DNA of 64,000 nucleotides from CALHRB01 sp964473465 (GCA_964473465.1 CAYYPE010000004.1:124001-188000), one strand, 5' to 3'; counted from the first letter of the stretch, positions 1 to 9,095 are shown. Program-made: numbers and translations. The notes: a model not told the origin generated them from the sequence alone.

Positions 1-261
1 AATGATTTATGGTTTCATGCCCGTGGTTCGAGCGGTTCCCACGCTGTCCTGCCATTGGAGAAAAACCAGAAACCATCAAAGAAAATTTTACAAACAGCTG
101 CTTCTATCTCGGCTTATTATTCGGGAATGAAAAATGCGAAATATGTCCCCGTCGCTTACACATTCAGAAAATACATAAGAAAACCAAAAGGTGCAAATCC
201 CGGCACTGTTGTTCTTATGCATGAGGAAGTCATAATGGTAGAGCCAAAATTACCTGACTAA
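1..261 (+). CDS. NFACT-family protein (RqcH/FbpA-like), C-terminal fragment
   Basis: The reading frame is open from base 1, so the gene begins before the window; 86 residues remain. They match the end of the NFACT-R RNA-binding domain of RqcH/FbpA/NEMF proteins: a DLWFHARG motif near the start, an SGSHAVL block, an AAYYS helix segment, VPVAYT, then RKPKGANPG and a final VxVEPKLP-like tail. Family members bind stalled 50S subunits carrying peptidyl-tRNA and, as RqcH, add alanine tails. The N-terminal NFACT-N domain is outside the window, so activity cannot be judged. The ATG at 55 is internal, because the conserved domain continues upstream of it. No terminator is visible in the 42-base gap to the convergent hpnE-like gene. 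Confidence 0.85.
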   Translation, partial: NDLWFHARGSSGSHAVLPLEKNQKPSKKILQTAASISAYYSGMKNAKYVPVAYTFRKYIRKPKGANPGTVVLMHEEVIMVEPKLPD

Positions 262-303
262 TTTACTTAAAGATAAATTATAGTATCATATAAAATATAT
301 CTA

Positions 304-1662
304 CTAAGAACAGGATTGTTCAAGACCTGTAATGAAATGACAGGCTTTTCTTCCACTTACTGCTGCTCCTTCGATTGTTGCAGGTAAATTAGTATCTGTC
401 CAATCTCCAGCAAGGTAAAAGTTACTTATAGGAGTTTTCGTTTTGGGGCGAAGGTGATTATTCTCTTTCGTCAGCTTCACTGTTGCAAATTTATCCTTTA
501 AAACTATCTTATGAAGGATTTTAGCTTCTTTAAGTTCAGGAAAGCATTTTTTAACTTCTTCAAAGCACATATCCGCTAATTTATCCCTATCTTCATCAGA
601 TAAATCATCTGCGGCTGAAATTGTTAATGCTATATGACCCTTAAATTTATTTTTCCGGGGGTATGTTCCAATTAATATCTCCCTCCGGTTGAAAAGCCAT
701 TGCGTTTTTGTTCCAATCAAAGCAGAAAAATCAATTCTTTTTAATTCACTATCGAGCCAAAGGTAAATTGAAATAATTGTTGAGTGTTCAAAATTTTTCA
801 GTTTTTCAAATTCACTTTTCTCCACCTCAGAATTTGATAAAATCTTAAGCAGCGAATTAGGTTGAACTGTCGAAATAATATAATCTGCATAATGAACTTC
901 TCCCGATTTTGTCTCAATAGCCACAGCTTTGTTGTCATTGATAATCATTTTTTTTACAGACACACCAAAATGTATCTTTCCTCCCTTTTGAGAAAACCAT
1001 TGAGGGAAAGGAGCTAATAGTGCATTCAAACTTACTGTCGGAATTATCAATCGTGAGGCTTCTTTCTCCGAAAAAAAAGCCCGTTTGAGAACCTCAACTA
1101 GCAGAACAGCCGGTGCAGAGTGTATAGAAGAATTGAGTGTAGCAAGGGCTAAAGGTTCCCAAAACCTTTGTATTGCTTCGTTTGTTTGTCCATTGTCTAA
1201 GAGTAATTCCCTGACTGTCAGGTTTTTCGCTATCAATTTATTTAAAAGCAGATTGATGAAAAAAACTAAGATGCGATATTTTGACTTTAGGTTGATTTTC
1301 TTCAGTTTTAGCAGTCCGAATAATAATCCTGCTCTTCCACTGAATGGTGAACCATCAAGAATATCCCTGTCCCCACCTGGATATGAGAAAATTACCCTTA
1401 AATTTTTTTGGATTTTAATTAAATTATCAGTTTTTAATAATTTTAATATTTTGAGGAATTGATAGTAAGCACCAGATAAAAGATGCTGTCCATTGTCATG
1501 CTCTTCGCCGGTAAAATCATCAAATATTGAATAGACACGACCACCCGGAATATTTTTAGACTCAAAAATTTCAACTTCATATCCCAGCTGAACAAGTTCA
1601 ATAGCAGCGGAAATACCAGCCACTCCGCAACCAATAATAATGACTTTTTTTTTCTCAGGCAT
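304..1662 (-). CDS. hpnE: Hydroxysqualene dehydroxylase-like FAD oxidoreductase (HpnE family)
   Basis: 452 residues. An N-terminal Rossmann FAD-binding motif (IIIGCGVAGISAA, residues 8-20) is followed by an acidic residue at the end of strand 2 and GGR, the amine-oxidase/phytoene-desaturase layout. A C-terminal block (FYLAGDWTDTNLPATIEGA) completes the FAD site. The middle segment FWEPLALATLNSS and the LLAPFPQWF region resemble HpnE, which reduces hydroxysqualene to squalene using FADH2. It begins inside the end of tyrS (8-base overlap), suggesting a smpB-tyrS-hpnE transcript. The usual partners hpnC and hpnD are not in this window. A carotenoid or generic amine-oxidase role is the alternative. 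Confidence 0.72.
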   Translation of the reverse strand: MPEKKKVIIIGCGVAGISAAIELVQLGYEVEIFESKNIPGGRVYSIFDDFTGEEHDNGQHLLSGAYYQFLKILKLLKTDNLIKIQKNLRVIFSYPGGDRDILDGSPFSGRAGLLFGLLKLKKINLKSKYRILVFFINLLLNKLIAKNLTVRELLLDNGQTNEAIQRFWEPLALATLNSSIHSAPAVLLVEVLKRAFFSEKEASRLIIPTVSLNALLAPFPQWFSQKGGKIHFGVSVKKMIINDNKAVAIETKSGEVHYADYIISTVQPNSLLKILSNSEVEKSEFEKLKNFEHSTIISIYLWLDSELKRIDFSALIGTKTQWLFNRREILIGTYPRKNKFKGHIALTISAADDLSDEDRDKLADMCFEEVKKCFPELKEAKILHKIVLKDKFATVKLTKENNHLRPKTKTPISNFYLAGDWTDTNLPATIEGAAVSGRKACHFITGLEQSCS

Positions 1663-2875
1663 TATTCTTTAGGTAGAGAAAAGTTTTTTTGCCAACCTTG
1701 AATAATTTCCTTGTGGACAAATCTAGTTTCATAAATGGATCTATTACCCTTTCCCCATCTATATAAACACCACCTTCCTCAATCTTCCTTTTGGCTTCTT
1801 TCTTTGATGGCATGAGTTCGGAAGCAACAAGAATATCCATAATAGGTTGAACCGGATCACTAAATGTTAGAATTTTCTCATTAATATCTGTAGGTATATC
1901 CTTATTAACAAATATCTTTTGGAACTCTTCTTCAGCCTTGTCAGCCTCTTCCCTGCTATAGTAAAGTTCAATAATTCTTTTGGCTGTCTGCACCTTTGCA
2001 TTTCTCGGATGAATTTCGCCCGATTTCAATCCTTTTTCGAGCTCGAGAACCTCATAATCATTTGCCCTTGCAGCATACCTGAAATATCTGACAATTAAAT
2101 CATCGGGGATTGACATTGTTTTGCCAAACATTTCCCCAGGTGGGTCAGTAATAGCAATGTAATTATTAAGCGATTTGCTCATTTTCTCGACCCCGTCTGT
2201 TCCTTCGAGAATTGGCATTGTCAGAATGCATTGCGGTTCTTTGTTGTAAGCCTTTTGGATTTCTCTACCAACTAAAAGGTTAAACTTTTGGTCTGTGCCA
2301 CCAAGTTCAACGTCAGAATTGATTACAACCGAATCCATAGCCTGAGCCAATGGATAGAGTAGTTCGTGCAAACTGATTGGCAAACCAGACCCGTATCTTT
2401 TAGAAAAATCATCCCGCTCAAGCATTTGAGCCACAGTATATTTAGCCGCAAGAGCAATCACATCATTGAAATTCATCTGGTTAAGCCATTCTGAATTGTA
2501 TCTTACTTCAAGATTTTCTTCCTTTAAAATCCTTGTTGCCTGTTCAAGGTATGTCTGACCATTTCTGCGGGTTTCCTCCAATGACAATGGCGGTCTTGTC
2601 TTGTTCTTTCCTGAGGGATCCCCAATCATAGCTGTAAAATCCCCAATGATCAGGATGGCTTTATGTCCCAGATCCTGAAATTGCCGTAATTTTCCAAGCA
2701 CTACAGCATGTCCGATATGTAAATCTGGTTTGCTGGGGTCACAACCTAACTTAATTATTAACTGTTTATTGGTTTTTATTGATTTTTCTAATTTCCTGAT
2801 TAATTCTTCCTCAGGTATTATTTCGATTGCCCCTGATTTGATCAAATCAAGTTGTTCATTTATTGATGGAAACAT
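1655..2875 (-). CDS. tyrS: Tyrosyl-tRNA synthetase
   Basis: 406 residues, normal for the TyrRS branch that carries a C-terminal S4 domain. The class I signature appears as HIGH within DLHIGHAVVLGKL (about residue 52) and the second signature as KMSKS within VEKMSKSLNNYI (about residue 233). The C-terminal 70 residues (ELMPSKKEAKRKIEEGG) form the S4 RNA-binding domain. It charges tRNA-Tyr in the cytoplasm. It lies between smpB (4-base gap) and hpnE (overlap) on the same strand. No T-box leader is visible, and the upstream gap is too short for one. Confidence 0.96.
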   Translation of the reverse strand: MFPSINEQLDLIKSGAIEIIPEEELIRKLEKSIKTNKQLIIKLGCDPSKPDLHIGHAVVLGKLRQFQDLGHKAILIIGDFTAMIGDPSGKNKTRPPLSLEETRRNGQTYLEQATRILKEENLEVRYNSEWLNQMNFNDVIALAAKYTVAQMLERDDFSKRYGSGLPISLHELLYPLAQAMDSVVINSDVELGGTDQKFNLLVGREIQKAYNKEPQCILTMPILEGTDGVEKMSKSLNNYIAITDPPGEMFGKTMSIPDDLIVRYFRYAARANDYEVLELEKGLKSGEIHPRNAKVQTAKRIIELYYSREEADKAEEEFQKIFVNKDIPTDINEKILTFSDPVQPIMDILVASELMPSKKEAKRKIEEGGVYIDGERVIDPFMKLDLSTRKLFKVGKKTFLYLKNNA

Positions 2876-2879
2876 ATAA

Positions 2880-3359
2880 TTAAACCCTGAATTTTCTATT
2901 AATTTCTCTTGACGCTTCTCTTTGTTTTAAATCTTCTCGTTTATCATATTTCTTTTTAGCTCTGACCAAAGCTAATTCCACTTTTACAAATGGACCGGAA
3001 AAATAAACAGATAATGGAATTAGAGTTAATCCTTTTTCCTGAACTGCTGAGCATAATTTTACTGCTTCCCTTTGTTTTAGCAGTAACTTGCGAGGTCTTT
3101 TTGGTTCATGATTATTTCGATTTCCCTGCTCATAGTGACTGATATGGAAATTATAAAGGTATAGCTCATAGCTGTTCTTATCAGGAAATGAAGCATAAGC
3201 ATCCTGAAAACTACACTTTCCAGCTCGCAAAGACTTAACTTCAGTGCCTTGTAGAACAATGCCTGCCTCAATAGTCTGAAGAATTTCAAAATCATGCCTT
3301 GCTTTCCTGTTCGAGGCAATGATTTTCTTCTTCCTGTCTTTTAATTCAATTGTATTCAC
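2880..3359 (-). CDS. smpB: SsrA (tmRNA)-binding protein SmpB
   Basis: 159 residues, standard length. Recognisable SmpB blocks in order: NRKARHDFEI, EAGIVLQGTEVKSLR, a lysine-rich PKRPRKLLLKQREA segment, and a basic C-terminal tail (KKKYDKREDLKQREASREI) that inserts into the decoding centre. It delivers tmRNA to stalled ribosomes (trans-translation). The start is GTG: the frame closes with TGA seven bases above it and no ATG lies near, so GTG is chosen. It leads the smpB-tyrS-hpnE group. With the NFACT/RqcH-type gene at 1-261, two ribosome-rescue functions lie within 3.4 kb. Confidence 0.95.
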   Translation of the reverse strand: MNTIELKDRKKKIIASNRKARHDFEILQTIEAGIVLQGTEVKSLRAGKCSFQDAYASFPDKNSYELYLYNFHISHYEQGNRNNHEPKRPRKLLLKQREAVKLCSAVQEKGLTLIPLSVYFSGPFVKVELALVRAKKKYDKREDLKQREASREINRKFRV

Positions 3360-3513
3360 AGCTAATCAGAAATATATAAGTTTAAGAGTAACGTTTCTTT
3401 ACAAAAAGTATTGAAAATTTAATTAAGTTATTGTAAAGAAGTATATTTCTTAAATAATACAGTCATTAATACTCCATTCTTCAATCCTGTTTTATCCATT
3501 TTGAACTATATTA

Positions 3514-3545
3514 TTTGTCATTAATTCGTTAAATTTTTAATTTTG
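3514..3545 (+). promoter_or_regulatory. Bacteroidota-type promoter for the ferredoxin-NADP reductase gene
   Basis: A TTTG element (3514-3517), exactly 20 bases, then TAATTTTG (3538-3545) fits the Bacteroidota sigma consensus TTTG-N19-21-TAnnTTTG perfectly. The predicted transcript start, near 3552, leaves about 25 bases before the ATG at 3577. Confidence 0.6.
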
Positions 3546-3576
3546 CCTTTTAAAGTTTTTTCACTTTTTAATTTTT

Positions 3577-4377
3577 ATGAAAGAAACACCTTATAATTCT
3601 ACTGTTACCGGTAAAATTATGTTAACCCCGGACCTTTTAATCTTACGAGTCAGAACCGATGAACCAAGATTAGAATTCAATGCAGGACAATATACATCAA
3701 TTGGTCTTCTTGCAAGCGAACCTCGCTCTGCTAATTCTGTTCTACCGATTGAAACCTTACCGGACAACGAATTAATTATCAGACCTTATTCAATTGCATC
3801 TGCCAACCACCAGACACAGAACTTTGAATTTTATATTAGTCAGGTCAAATCGGGACAGCTAACTCCCCGTATTTTTAATCTGTCACTCGGAAGCCGTATG
3901 TGGGTTGATAAGAAAATTCTCGGGGTTTTTACCCTGAATAAAACTCCCAAGGGATGTAATATTGTTATGGTTGCAACTGGCACTGGGCTTGCCCCTTATA
4001 TAAGCTTTTTGCGTTCACATATACGAGACCATCAAGATATAAAGCTTGCAGTAATACACGGTGCAGCTTACCCATGGGATTTAGGATACCTAAGCGAACT
4101 TCAATTACTTGAAAATACATTCAGTAATTTTTATTACTTCCCTACTTTGCTCAAAGCTGATAGTTCATGGACAGGCCTTCGTGGATATATTGAAGAGCAT
4201 CTCAGAAGCGGAATTATACAGGAAAAATCGGGGATTGAATTCGATCCCAAAAAGACTCATTTTTATCTTTGTGGGAATCCAAAAATGGTAGAGTCAGTTA
4301 CTAACTTTCTGCAAAAATATAATTATGTGAAACATACCAAGAAAAAACCCGGGTCGCTACATGTTGAAGAATATTAA
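3577..4377 (+). CDS. Ferredoxin-NADP+ reductase (FNR-fold)
   Basis: 266 residues, the size of the bacterial Fpr subclass. The FAD-binding barrel carries RPYSIAS (about residue 68), and the NADP domain starts with MVATGTGLAPYISFL (about residue 131), followed by IHGAAYPWDLGYL and a FYLCGNPKMV motif near the end. The C-terminal tail (HVEEY) ends in an aromatic residue as in Fpr enzymes. It should move electrons between ferredoxin/flavodoxin and NADP(H) in the cytoplasm. A promoter matching the Bacteroidota consensus lies just upstream, and the next gene overlaps its 3' end by 17 bases. Confidence 0.88.
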   Translation: MKETPYNSTVTGKIMLTPDLLILRVRTDEPRLEFNAGQYTSIGLLASEPRSANSVLPIETLPDNELIIRPYSIASANHQTQNFEFYISQVKSGQLTPRIFNLSLGSRMWVDKKILGVFTLNKTPKGCNIVMVATGTGLAPYISFLRSHIRDHQDIKLAVIHGAAYPWDLGYLSELQLLENTFSNFYYFPTLLKADSSWTGLRGYIEEHLRSGIIQEKSGIEFDPKKTHFYLCGNPKMVESVTNFLQKYNYVKHTKKKPGSLHVEEY

Positions 4378-5023
4378 TTCTTTAGAATTCAAGTCATTTG
4401 TTTTTCTGTTAGTTAGTATTTTTCTTGCTATAATTTTTATTTTTTTTTCAATTTCTTCAGCAATTTCAAAGAAAGAATCTGAAAAAAAAGAATATTATGA
4501 TTTTGTTTTGCTTAACAGAAAAGAAAAAGATGAGCATTTCAAAAATGACAAAGATTCCCCTTTGACTGATGAACTCAAAAAGAAATTCAAAGGGTTAAAG
4601 TATTTCCCGCCTGATTTATCTTTTAGATTTAAAGCTAAATTGATTCCTTTTTCAAAAAAAGATACAATTAACATGCTTACTACCAAAAGTGATATAAGAA
4701 AAATGATTCGTTTCGGTAAATTTGAATTCACTTATAAAAATAAAATATATAACTTAACTGCTTTTGTCCCGGCTAATAATTTGATGAATGATTATTTTTT
4801 TGTCCCATTTACAGATAATACAAACAAAAAGGAAACATATTCCGGTGGCAGATATCTTGATTTAGAAATACATAACAGAAATAATGAATACGATTTAGAT
4901 TTTAATTTTGCTTATAATCCATACTGTGCTTATAACCCAAAATACAGTTGTCCAATTGTCCCAAAAGAAAATCACCTGAATATTTCAATCAAATCCGGTG
5001 AAAAAATTTATAAATTAAAATGA
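4361..5023 (+). CDS. DUF1684 family membrane-anchored protein
   Basis: 220 residues. One hydrophobic segment at about residues 12-33 looks like a signal anchor, so the rest is probably periplasmic. The body matches DUF1684: a FVPFTDNTNKKETYSGGRYL block, then FNFAYNPYCAY and a CPIVPKENHLNI block with the conserved cysteines and asparagine. The biochemical role of this family is not known to me; members occur widely in Bacteroidota and Actinobacteria. The start overlaps the reductase gene by 17 bases, indicating cotranscription. Confidence 0.8.
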   Translation: MLKNINSLEFKSFVFLLVSIFLAIIFIFFSISSAISKKESEKKEYYDFVLLNRKEKDEHFKNDKDSPLTDELKKKFKGLKYFPPDLSFRFKAKLIPFSKKDTINMLTTKSDIRKMIRFGKFEFTYKNKIYNLTAFVPANNLMNDYFFVPFTDNTNKKETYSGGRYLDLEIHNRNNEYDLDFNFAYNPYCAYNPKYSCPIVPKENHLNISIKSGEKIYKLK

Positions 5024-5064
5024 ATTACTTATTTTTAAAGTTTATATTTGTGTTAAAAAAATAA

Positions 5065-5691
5065 ATGCCCTTTTTAAAAAAAATACATTTTGCATTTTTC
5101 TTCTTGATATTTCTATCAAGTTGTATAATTGTTAAAAAGGACAATATAACAGATGAATCCGAAGTTGTAAATATTCAGCTTAGTCCGAGACCAACAATAG
5201 AAATGTCAGATGAATACATTAGGTCGAAAAAAGGTGATATGATAGCCTTTCTTCCAAAAAACTGGTTTCTTGTTGATGTTAGTGAAAAATCTTCTCCTGA
5301 AATCTTTGCTGTAGCTGTAAATTCTGAATATAATCTTTCTCTTGTCTTTTCAAATTTAAAAATCACCGAAGCTAAAAGCTCCATTATCAAAAAAGAAGGT
5401 CTTCTCGGTTTAGCAAGGTTGAGTTTTGATAAACGAGTTCAGAAAACAGGTGGCTCTGTTAAACAGGTTGGTAAATATAATCTAATCAGCATTGGTCCTC
5501 AACTTTTTGCCGAGTATGAATTCATAACAAAAAATTCTACTGATATAGTTAAGACTGCTGTTTTTGTATCCTCAATCGAGGAATACTACGAATTTTCGAT
5601 TGTCCCCTTGAATATCAAAAATAATCAGGCACCATCATACAATCAGATAAACGAAATATTTAATTCAGTTTTGGCAACAATTCAATATTAA
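5065..5691 (+). CDS. Hypothetical lipoprotein
   Basis: 208 residues. The N-terminus is a lipoprotein signal: positive residues, a phenylalanine/leucine-rich core and a FLSSC lipobox with the lipidated cysteine near residue 20. The mature part starts with a short linker, then a region with GDMIAFLPKNWF and mixed alpha/beta character, similar in feel to small Bacteroidota lipoproteins that read envelope conditions, but I do not recognise a family. It is 41 bases downstream of the DUF1684 gene and one base before the next gene, so it is probably part of the same operon. Confidence 0.7.
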   Translation: MPFLKKIHFAFFFLIFLSSCIIVKKDNITDESEVVNIQLSPRPTIEMSDEYIRSKKGDMIAFLPKNWFLVDVSEKSSPEIFAVAVNSEYNLSLVFSNLKITEAKSSIIKKEGLLGLARLSFDKRVQKTGGSVKQVGKYNLISIGPQLFAEYEFITKNSTDIVKTAVFVSSIEEYYEFSIVPLNIKNNQAPSYNQINEIFNSVLATIQY

Positions 5692-5692
5692 T

Positions 5693-6121
5693 ATGGAAAT
5701 CTCACCCGACACAAATCAAGTTCTTGAATTTTTAGATTACTTCAGCGGAAATACTTTAAGGAAAAGGTCAGATCTGGCTGTCTTATTGGAACTTTCTGCT
5801 TCCTATAATTTATCCGACCAAATAAATGATCTGATTTTCGAAGGAACTTTTTTCAAAAATTTAAATCAGACGATAAGAAAAGCCGCAACTGACCCTGCTG
5901 CAACTGATAAAATGGAAAAGGAAATAAAAATCTCATTCGAGAAAATGAAAACACTAATATTTTCGATTATTGAAAATTTAGATGATTCAATTTTAACCAA
6001 AAGATTTCAGGATCTATACTTCTCGAATACACAGGGTTCTTTCAGAAATATGTATGACCTTGCATCCGATCTGGCTTTGCTGAAAGAAATTCAGAACACA
6101 CTAAAAAGCAGCAGGAAGTAG
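5693..6121 (+). CDS. Small helical protein of unknown function
   Basis: 142 residues, no signal peptide or membrane segment, predominantly helical by composition (repeated leucine, lysine and aspartate, as in the KMEKEIKISFEKMKTLIFS stretch). It starts one base after the lipoprotein stop codon and ends three bases before the convergent murE stop. I do not recognise a family. The tight spacing supports it being a real gene, with a function possibly linked to the upstream lipoprotein. Confidence 0.6.
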   Translation: MEISPDTNQVLEFLDYFSGNTLRKRSDLAVLLELSASYNLSDQINDLIFEGTFFKNLNQTIRKAATDPAATDKMEKEIKISFEKMKTLIFSIIENLDDSILTKRFQDLYFSNTQGSFRNMYDLASDLALLKEIQNTLKSSRK

Positions 6122-6124
6122 CTT

Positions 6125-7630
6125 TCAGGCAAATTTTTCTAATATTTCGACATCGTCAAAATGTATTTTTTCTGTCCCGATAATCTGATATTTTTCGTGA
6201 CCTTTCCCGGCAACTAAAATGATATCTCCCTTCTTAGAAAATTCAACAGCTGCTTCTATTGCCTCCTGCCTTGCAGAAATCATTCTGACTGTCTTTTTGC
6301 CTTCAGAACTTATTCCTGAATAAATTTGCTTAACAATTCTGTCTGGGTCTTCGGTTCTGGGATTATCACTTGTAATAAAGGTATAATCAGCTAATTCCGA
6401 GGAAATCTTTCCCATAATTGGTCTTTTAGTTTTATCTCTATCTCCGCCGCAACCAAAAACAGAAATCAGTCTGCCTTTAGAAACCTGACTGTCTGATTTT
6501 AGTATTTCCCTGCAAGCTTTAAGAGCTTTCTCGAGAGCATCGGGAGTATGTGCATAGTCAACAATGGCTATCGCTCCATTTTTTAAATTTAATTTTTGCA
6601 TCCTGCCGGGTGCTCCTGTTGCATTGAGCAAGGCTTCACGGGCTATAGTCTCGTCAACACCTAAACTGATAGCCGTGATGAAACTTAGAGCAGTATTCTC
6701 AATATTAAATTTACCGGGCAAAACTGTTCTGATTTTGATTTTTTTATCTCTCAAAATATTCTTGTCTTCTTTTTGGATTAGTTCATACTCAGAATGATTC
6801 AGGAATATTTTCTCGTCAGTAATTCTGATGTCATCATCTTCATTTCTGCCTGTAATAAATATTTTTCCGGACTTGCATTCTGATAAAATATAGCTTAGGT
6901 AATCTGAATTATTGAAAGCTACAGCAACGGAATCTTCATCAAGCATATCAAATAAGTTTTTCTTTGCTCTGGCATATTCATCCATTGTTGAATGATAATC
7001 AAGATGGTCAAGCGTCAGATTTGTAAAAACACCAGCTTTAAAACTAACCCCGTCAACTCTATGCTGGTCAAGTGAATGAGAAGAAACTTCCATAAATACA
7101 TATTCTATCTTCTCGTCCCGCATTTGTGAAAGGAGTGAATTCAATTCCAATGATTCTGGTGTTGTGTGAGTTGCAGGTATTAAATTATCATTTATTAATA
7201 TACCCGTAGTTCCAATCAATCCGGTATTGTATCCTGCTTCTGAAAAAATTGATTTTAATAGATAAGTTATTGTCGTTTTTCCATTTGTGCCGGTAACACC
7301 TATGATATTCAATTCTTTAGTCGGATCATCAAACCAATTTTTTGACAGAATTGCCAAAGCTTGTCTTGTGTTACTGACTTTGATTATTGTTCGAATTTTT
7401 AAACTTTCGGGAATTGAATAATCGCCATCAACTATCGCAGCAACAGAACCTTTAGAAAAAGCACTTTCCAGAAATTGATGACCATCAAATTTTTCCCCTT
7501 TGTTTGCAATAAAAAGATTTCCCTCTTTTATCTTCCTTGAATCATATTGTAATCCAGTGATAGAAATATCCAGATCTCCCTGATAATCAGTGACATCTAT
7601 ACCCTTCAGTAGTTCTCTTAATATCTTCAT
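6125..7630 (-). CDS. murE: UDP-N-acetylmuramoyl-tripeptide synthetase (meso-DAP adding)
   Basis: 501 residues from the ATG at 7630; a TTG ten codons upstream is open but less likely. Mur-ligase ATP motif GVTGTNGKTT (around residues 111-120), the HTTPESLELN substrate block, and DNPR in ITSDNPRTEDP, the motif that distinguishes diaminopimelate-adding from lysine-adding enzymes. It adds meso-DAP to UDP-MurNAc-L-Ala-D-Glu in the cytoplasm, so the peptidoglycan is DAP-type. Neighbouring mur/fts genes of the usual dcw cluster are absent; its upstream neighbour on the same strand is hydG. Confidence 0.94.
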   Translation of the reverse strand: MKILRELLKGIDVTDYQGDLDISITGLQYDSRKIKEGNLFIANKGEKFDGHQFLESAFSKGSVAAIVDGDYSIPESLKIRTIIKVSNTRQALAILSKNWFDDPTKELNIIGVTGTNGKTTITYLLKSIFSEAGYNTGLIGTTGILINDNLIPATHTTPESLELNSLLSQMRDEKIEYVFMEVSSHSLDQHRVDGVSFKAGVFTNLTLDHLDYHSTMDEYARAKKNLFDMLDEDSVAVAFNNSDYLSYILSECKSGKIFITGRNEDDDIRITDEKIFLNHSEYELIQKEDKNILRDKKIKIRTVLPGKFNIENTALSFITAISLGVDETIAREALLNATGAPGRMQKLNLKNGAIAIVDYAHTPDALEKALKACREILKSDSQVSKGRLISVFGCGGDRDKTKRPIMGKISSELADYTFITSDNPRTEDPDRIVKQIYSGISSEGKKTVRMISARQEAIEAAVEFSKKGDIILVAGKGHEKYQIIGTEKIHFDDVEILEKFA

Positions 7631-7703
7631 TTTCGAAAATTTTTGATACAAAAAATACAAATTAAATAAATGTTTTAATAGAAAGGACAGAATATCTCAA
7701 CAA

Positions 7704-9095
7704 TCAAAAATAAAGGTCTCTTTCCCCTTTTTCAATCTTAAGAAGATATTCTATTGTTTTTTTTCTGATATTTTCATTAGGGATTGTATCAAGTTCTTTC
7801 CTGATAAGTTCCTCACCCAAAAGCTTAGTATCATCATCTGCATAATCAATAAGATACTCTTTTAATGTGGTTAAAGCATTGGGTTGACAGAATAATTTGA
7901 TTAATCCGGGTTTAGCCTGATCCATAAAATCCTCCCCTACCCTACCTAATCTGTAACAGGCAGTGCAGAATGATGGAATATAACCTTGCCTGATAACATC
8001 CTGTATAACCTCTCCGGATGTTCTGCAATCATTAAGACTGAATTGCCCGATTTCAGAAAAACCTCCCAGAGCCTGTTTATAGCCCCCAATATTAGTTTTA
8101 GAGCCTGCACTTATCTGCGAAATTCCATAATTGAAAAGCTCTGAACGAAGTTCTTGTGGTTCTCTTGTTGATAGTATCATTCCTGTGTAAGGAACAGCAC
8201 AGCGAATAACAGCAACAAGTTTTTTAAAATCGCTGTCAGAAACCTGCTGAGGGATATTTTGAGAAGCAGGAGCATTCATTGCGGGTTTTATTCTCGGTAT
8301 CGAGATTGTATGAGGACCTATCCCGAATTTTTCATCTAAATATTTAGAATGTTTTATCAATGATAATACTTCAAATCTATAATCAAATAATCCAAAGAGA
8401 GCTCCGATACCAACATCATGCATCCCATTGGCTAAAGCTCTGTCCATAGTGAAAAGCCTCCATTCATAGTCTGACTTTTTTCCGGAGGGGTGCATTTTTT
8501 TGTATGTATCATAGTGATATGTCTCCTGAAAGACTGTATAAGTCCCTATCTTGACATCTTTAAGTATTTTAAACTCATCATCAGTCAAAGGAGCAATTTC
8601 GATATTTATTCTTCTGATTGTGCTACCTTTTGAATCACGGACACTATATACCGCATCAATTGCCGAAATCAGGTAATCAAGACCAGTTTCTTTATGATTC
8701 TCACCCATTAACATTAAAATTCTTTTGTGCCCCTGTTCGAGAATAGCCCTTGTTTCTTCCTTAATTTCTTCTATTGATAAAGTTCTTCTTTCAATGGACT
8801 TGTTTTCGGCTCTGAAACCACAGTAAAGACAATTGTTGGAGCAATAATTGGAAATATATAATGGAGCAAATAAAACTAAACGATTGCCATAAATTTCTTC
8901 TTTGATAAAAAGGGCGGTGGAAAATAATTTATTCAGGTTTTCACTGTCTTCAATTTTAATCAGAATAGCAACTTCTTCTAGTTCCAGACCTTTCAATTCC
9001 CTTGCTTTAGCTAACACTTCATCAACTTGCTGGTCTTCAACCTTTACATTGCTGTTAATAAGTTGAAATAAATAATTTTCATCAATAAAGAACAT
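7704..9095 (-). CDS. hydG: [FeFe]-hydrogenase H-cluster maturase HydG (radical SAM tyrosine lyase)
   Basis: 463 residues, full length for HydG. The radical-SAM cluster motif CX3CX2C is at Cys85, Cys89 and Cys92 (NYCSNNCLYCGF). The HydG-specific C-terminal auxiliary cluster motif CX2CX22C is at Cys377, Cys380 and Cys403 (FCTACYRLGRVGEDF); the related thiamine enzyme ThiH lacks this spacing. HydG cleaves tyrosine to p-cresol and dehydroglycine, yielding CO and cyanide for the di-iron subcluster. No hydE, hydF or hydrogenase gene is present in this window; the gene sits 73 bases upstream of murE. If the genome has no HydA, another use of the enzyme must be considered. Confidence 0.92.
   Translation of the reverse strand: MFFIDENYLFQLINSNVKVEDQQVDEVLAKARELKGLELEEVAILIKIEDSENLNKLFSTALFIKEEIYGNRLVLFAPLYISNYCSNNCLYCGFRAENKSIERRTLSIEEIKEETRAILEQGHKRILMLMGENHKETGLDYLISAIDAVYSVRDSKGSTIRRINIEIAPLTDDEFKILKDVKIGTYTVFQETYHYDTYKKMHPSGKKSDYEWRLFTMDRALANGMHDVGIGALFGLFDYRFEVLSLIKHSKYLDEKFGIGPHTISIPRIKPAMNAPASQNIPQQVSDSDFKKLVAVIRCAVPYTGMILSTREPQELRSELFNYGISQISAGSKTNIGGYKQALGGFSEIGQFSLNDCRTSGEVIQDVIRQGYIPSFCTACYRLGRVGEDFMDQAKPGLIKLFCQPNALTTLKEYLIDYADDDTKLLGEELIRKELDTIPNENIRKKTIEYLLKIEKGERDLYF

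Noticed and set aside
1085..1462. Antisense reading frame inside the HpnE-like gene
   Set aside because: It lies wholly within a well-supported gene and has no domain, ribosome site or sensible composition.
7631..7660. TTG at 7660 as the start of MurE
   Set aside because: The ten extra residues do not match MurE and the ATG at 7630 gives the normal N-terminus.
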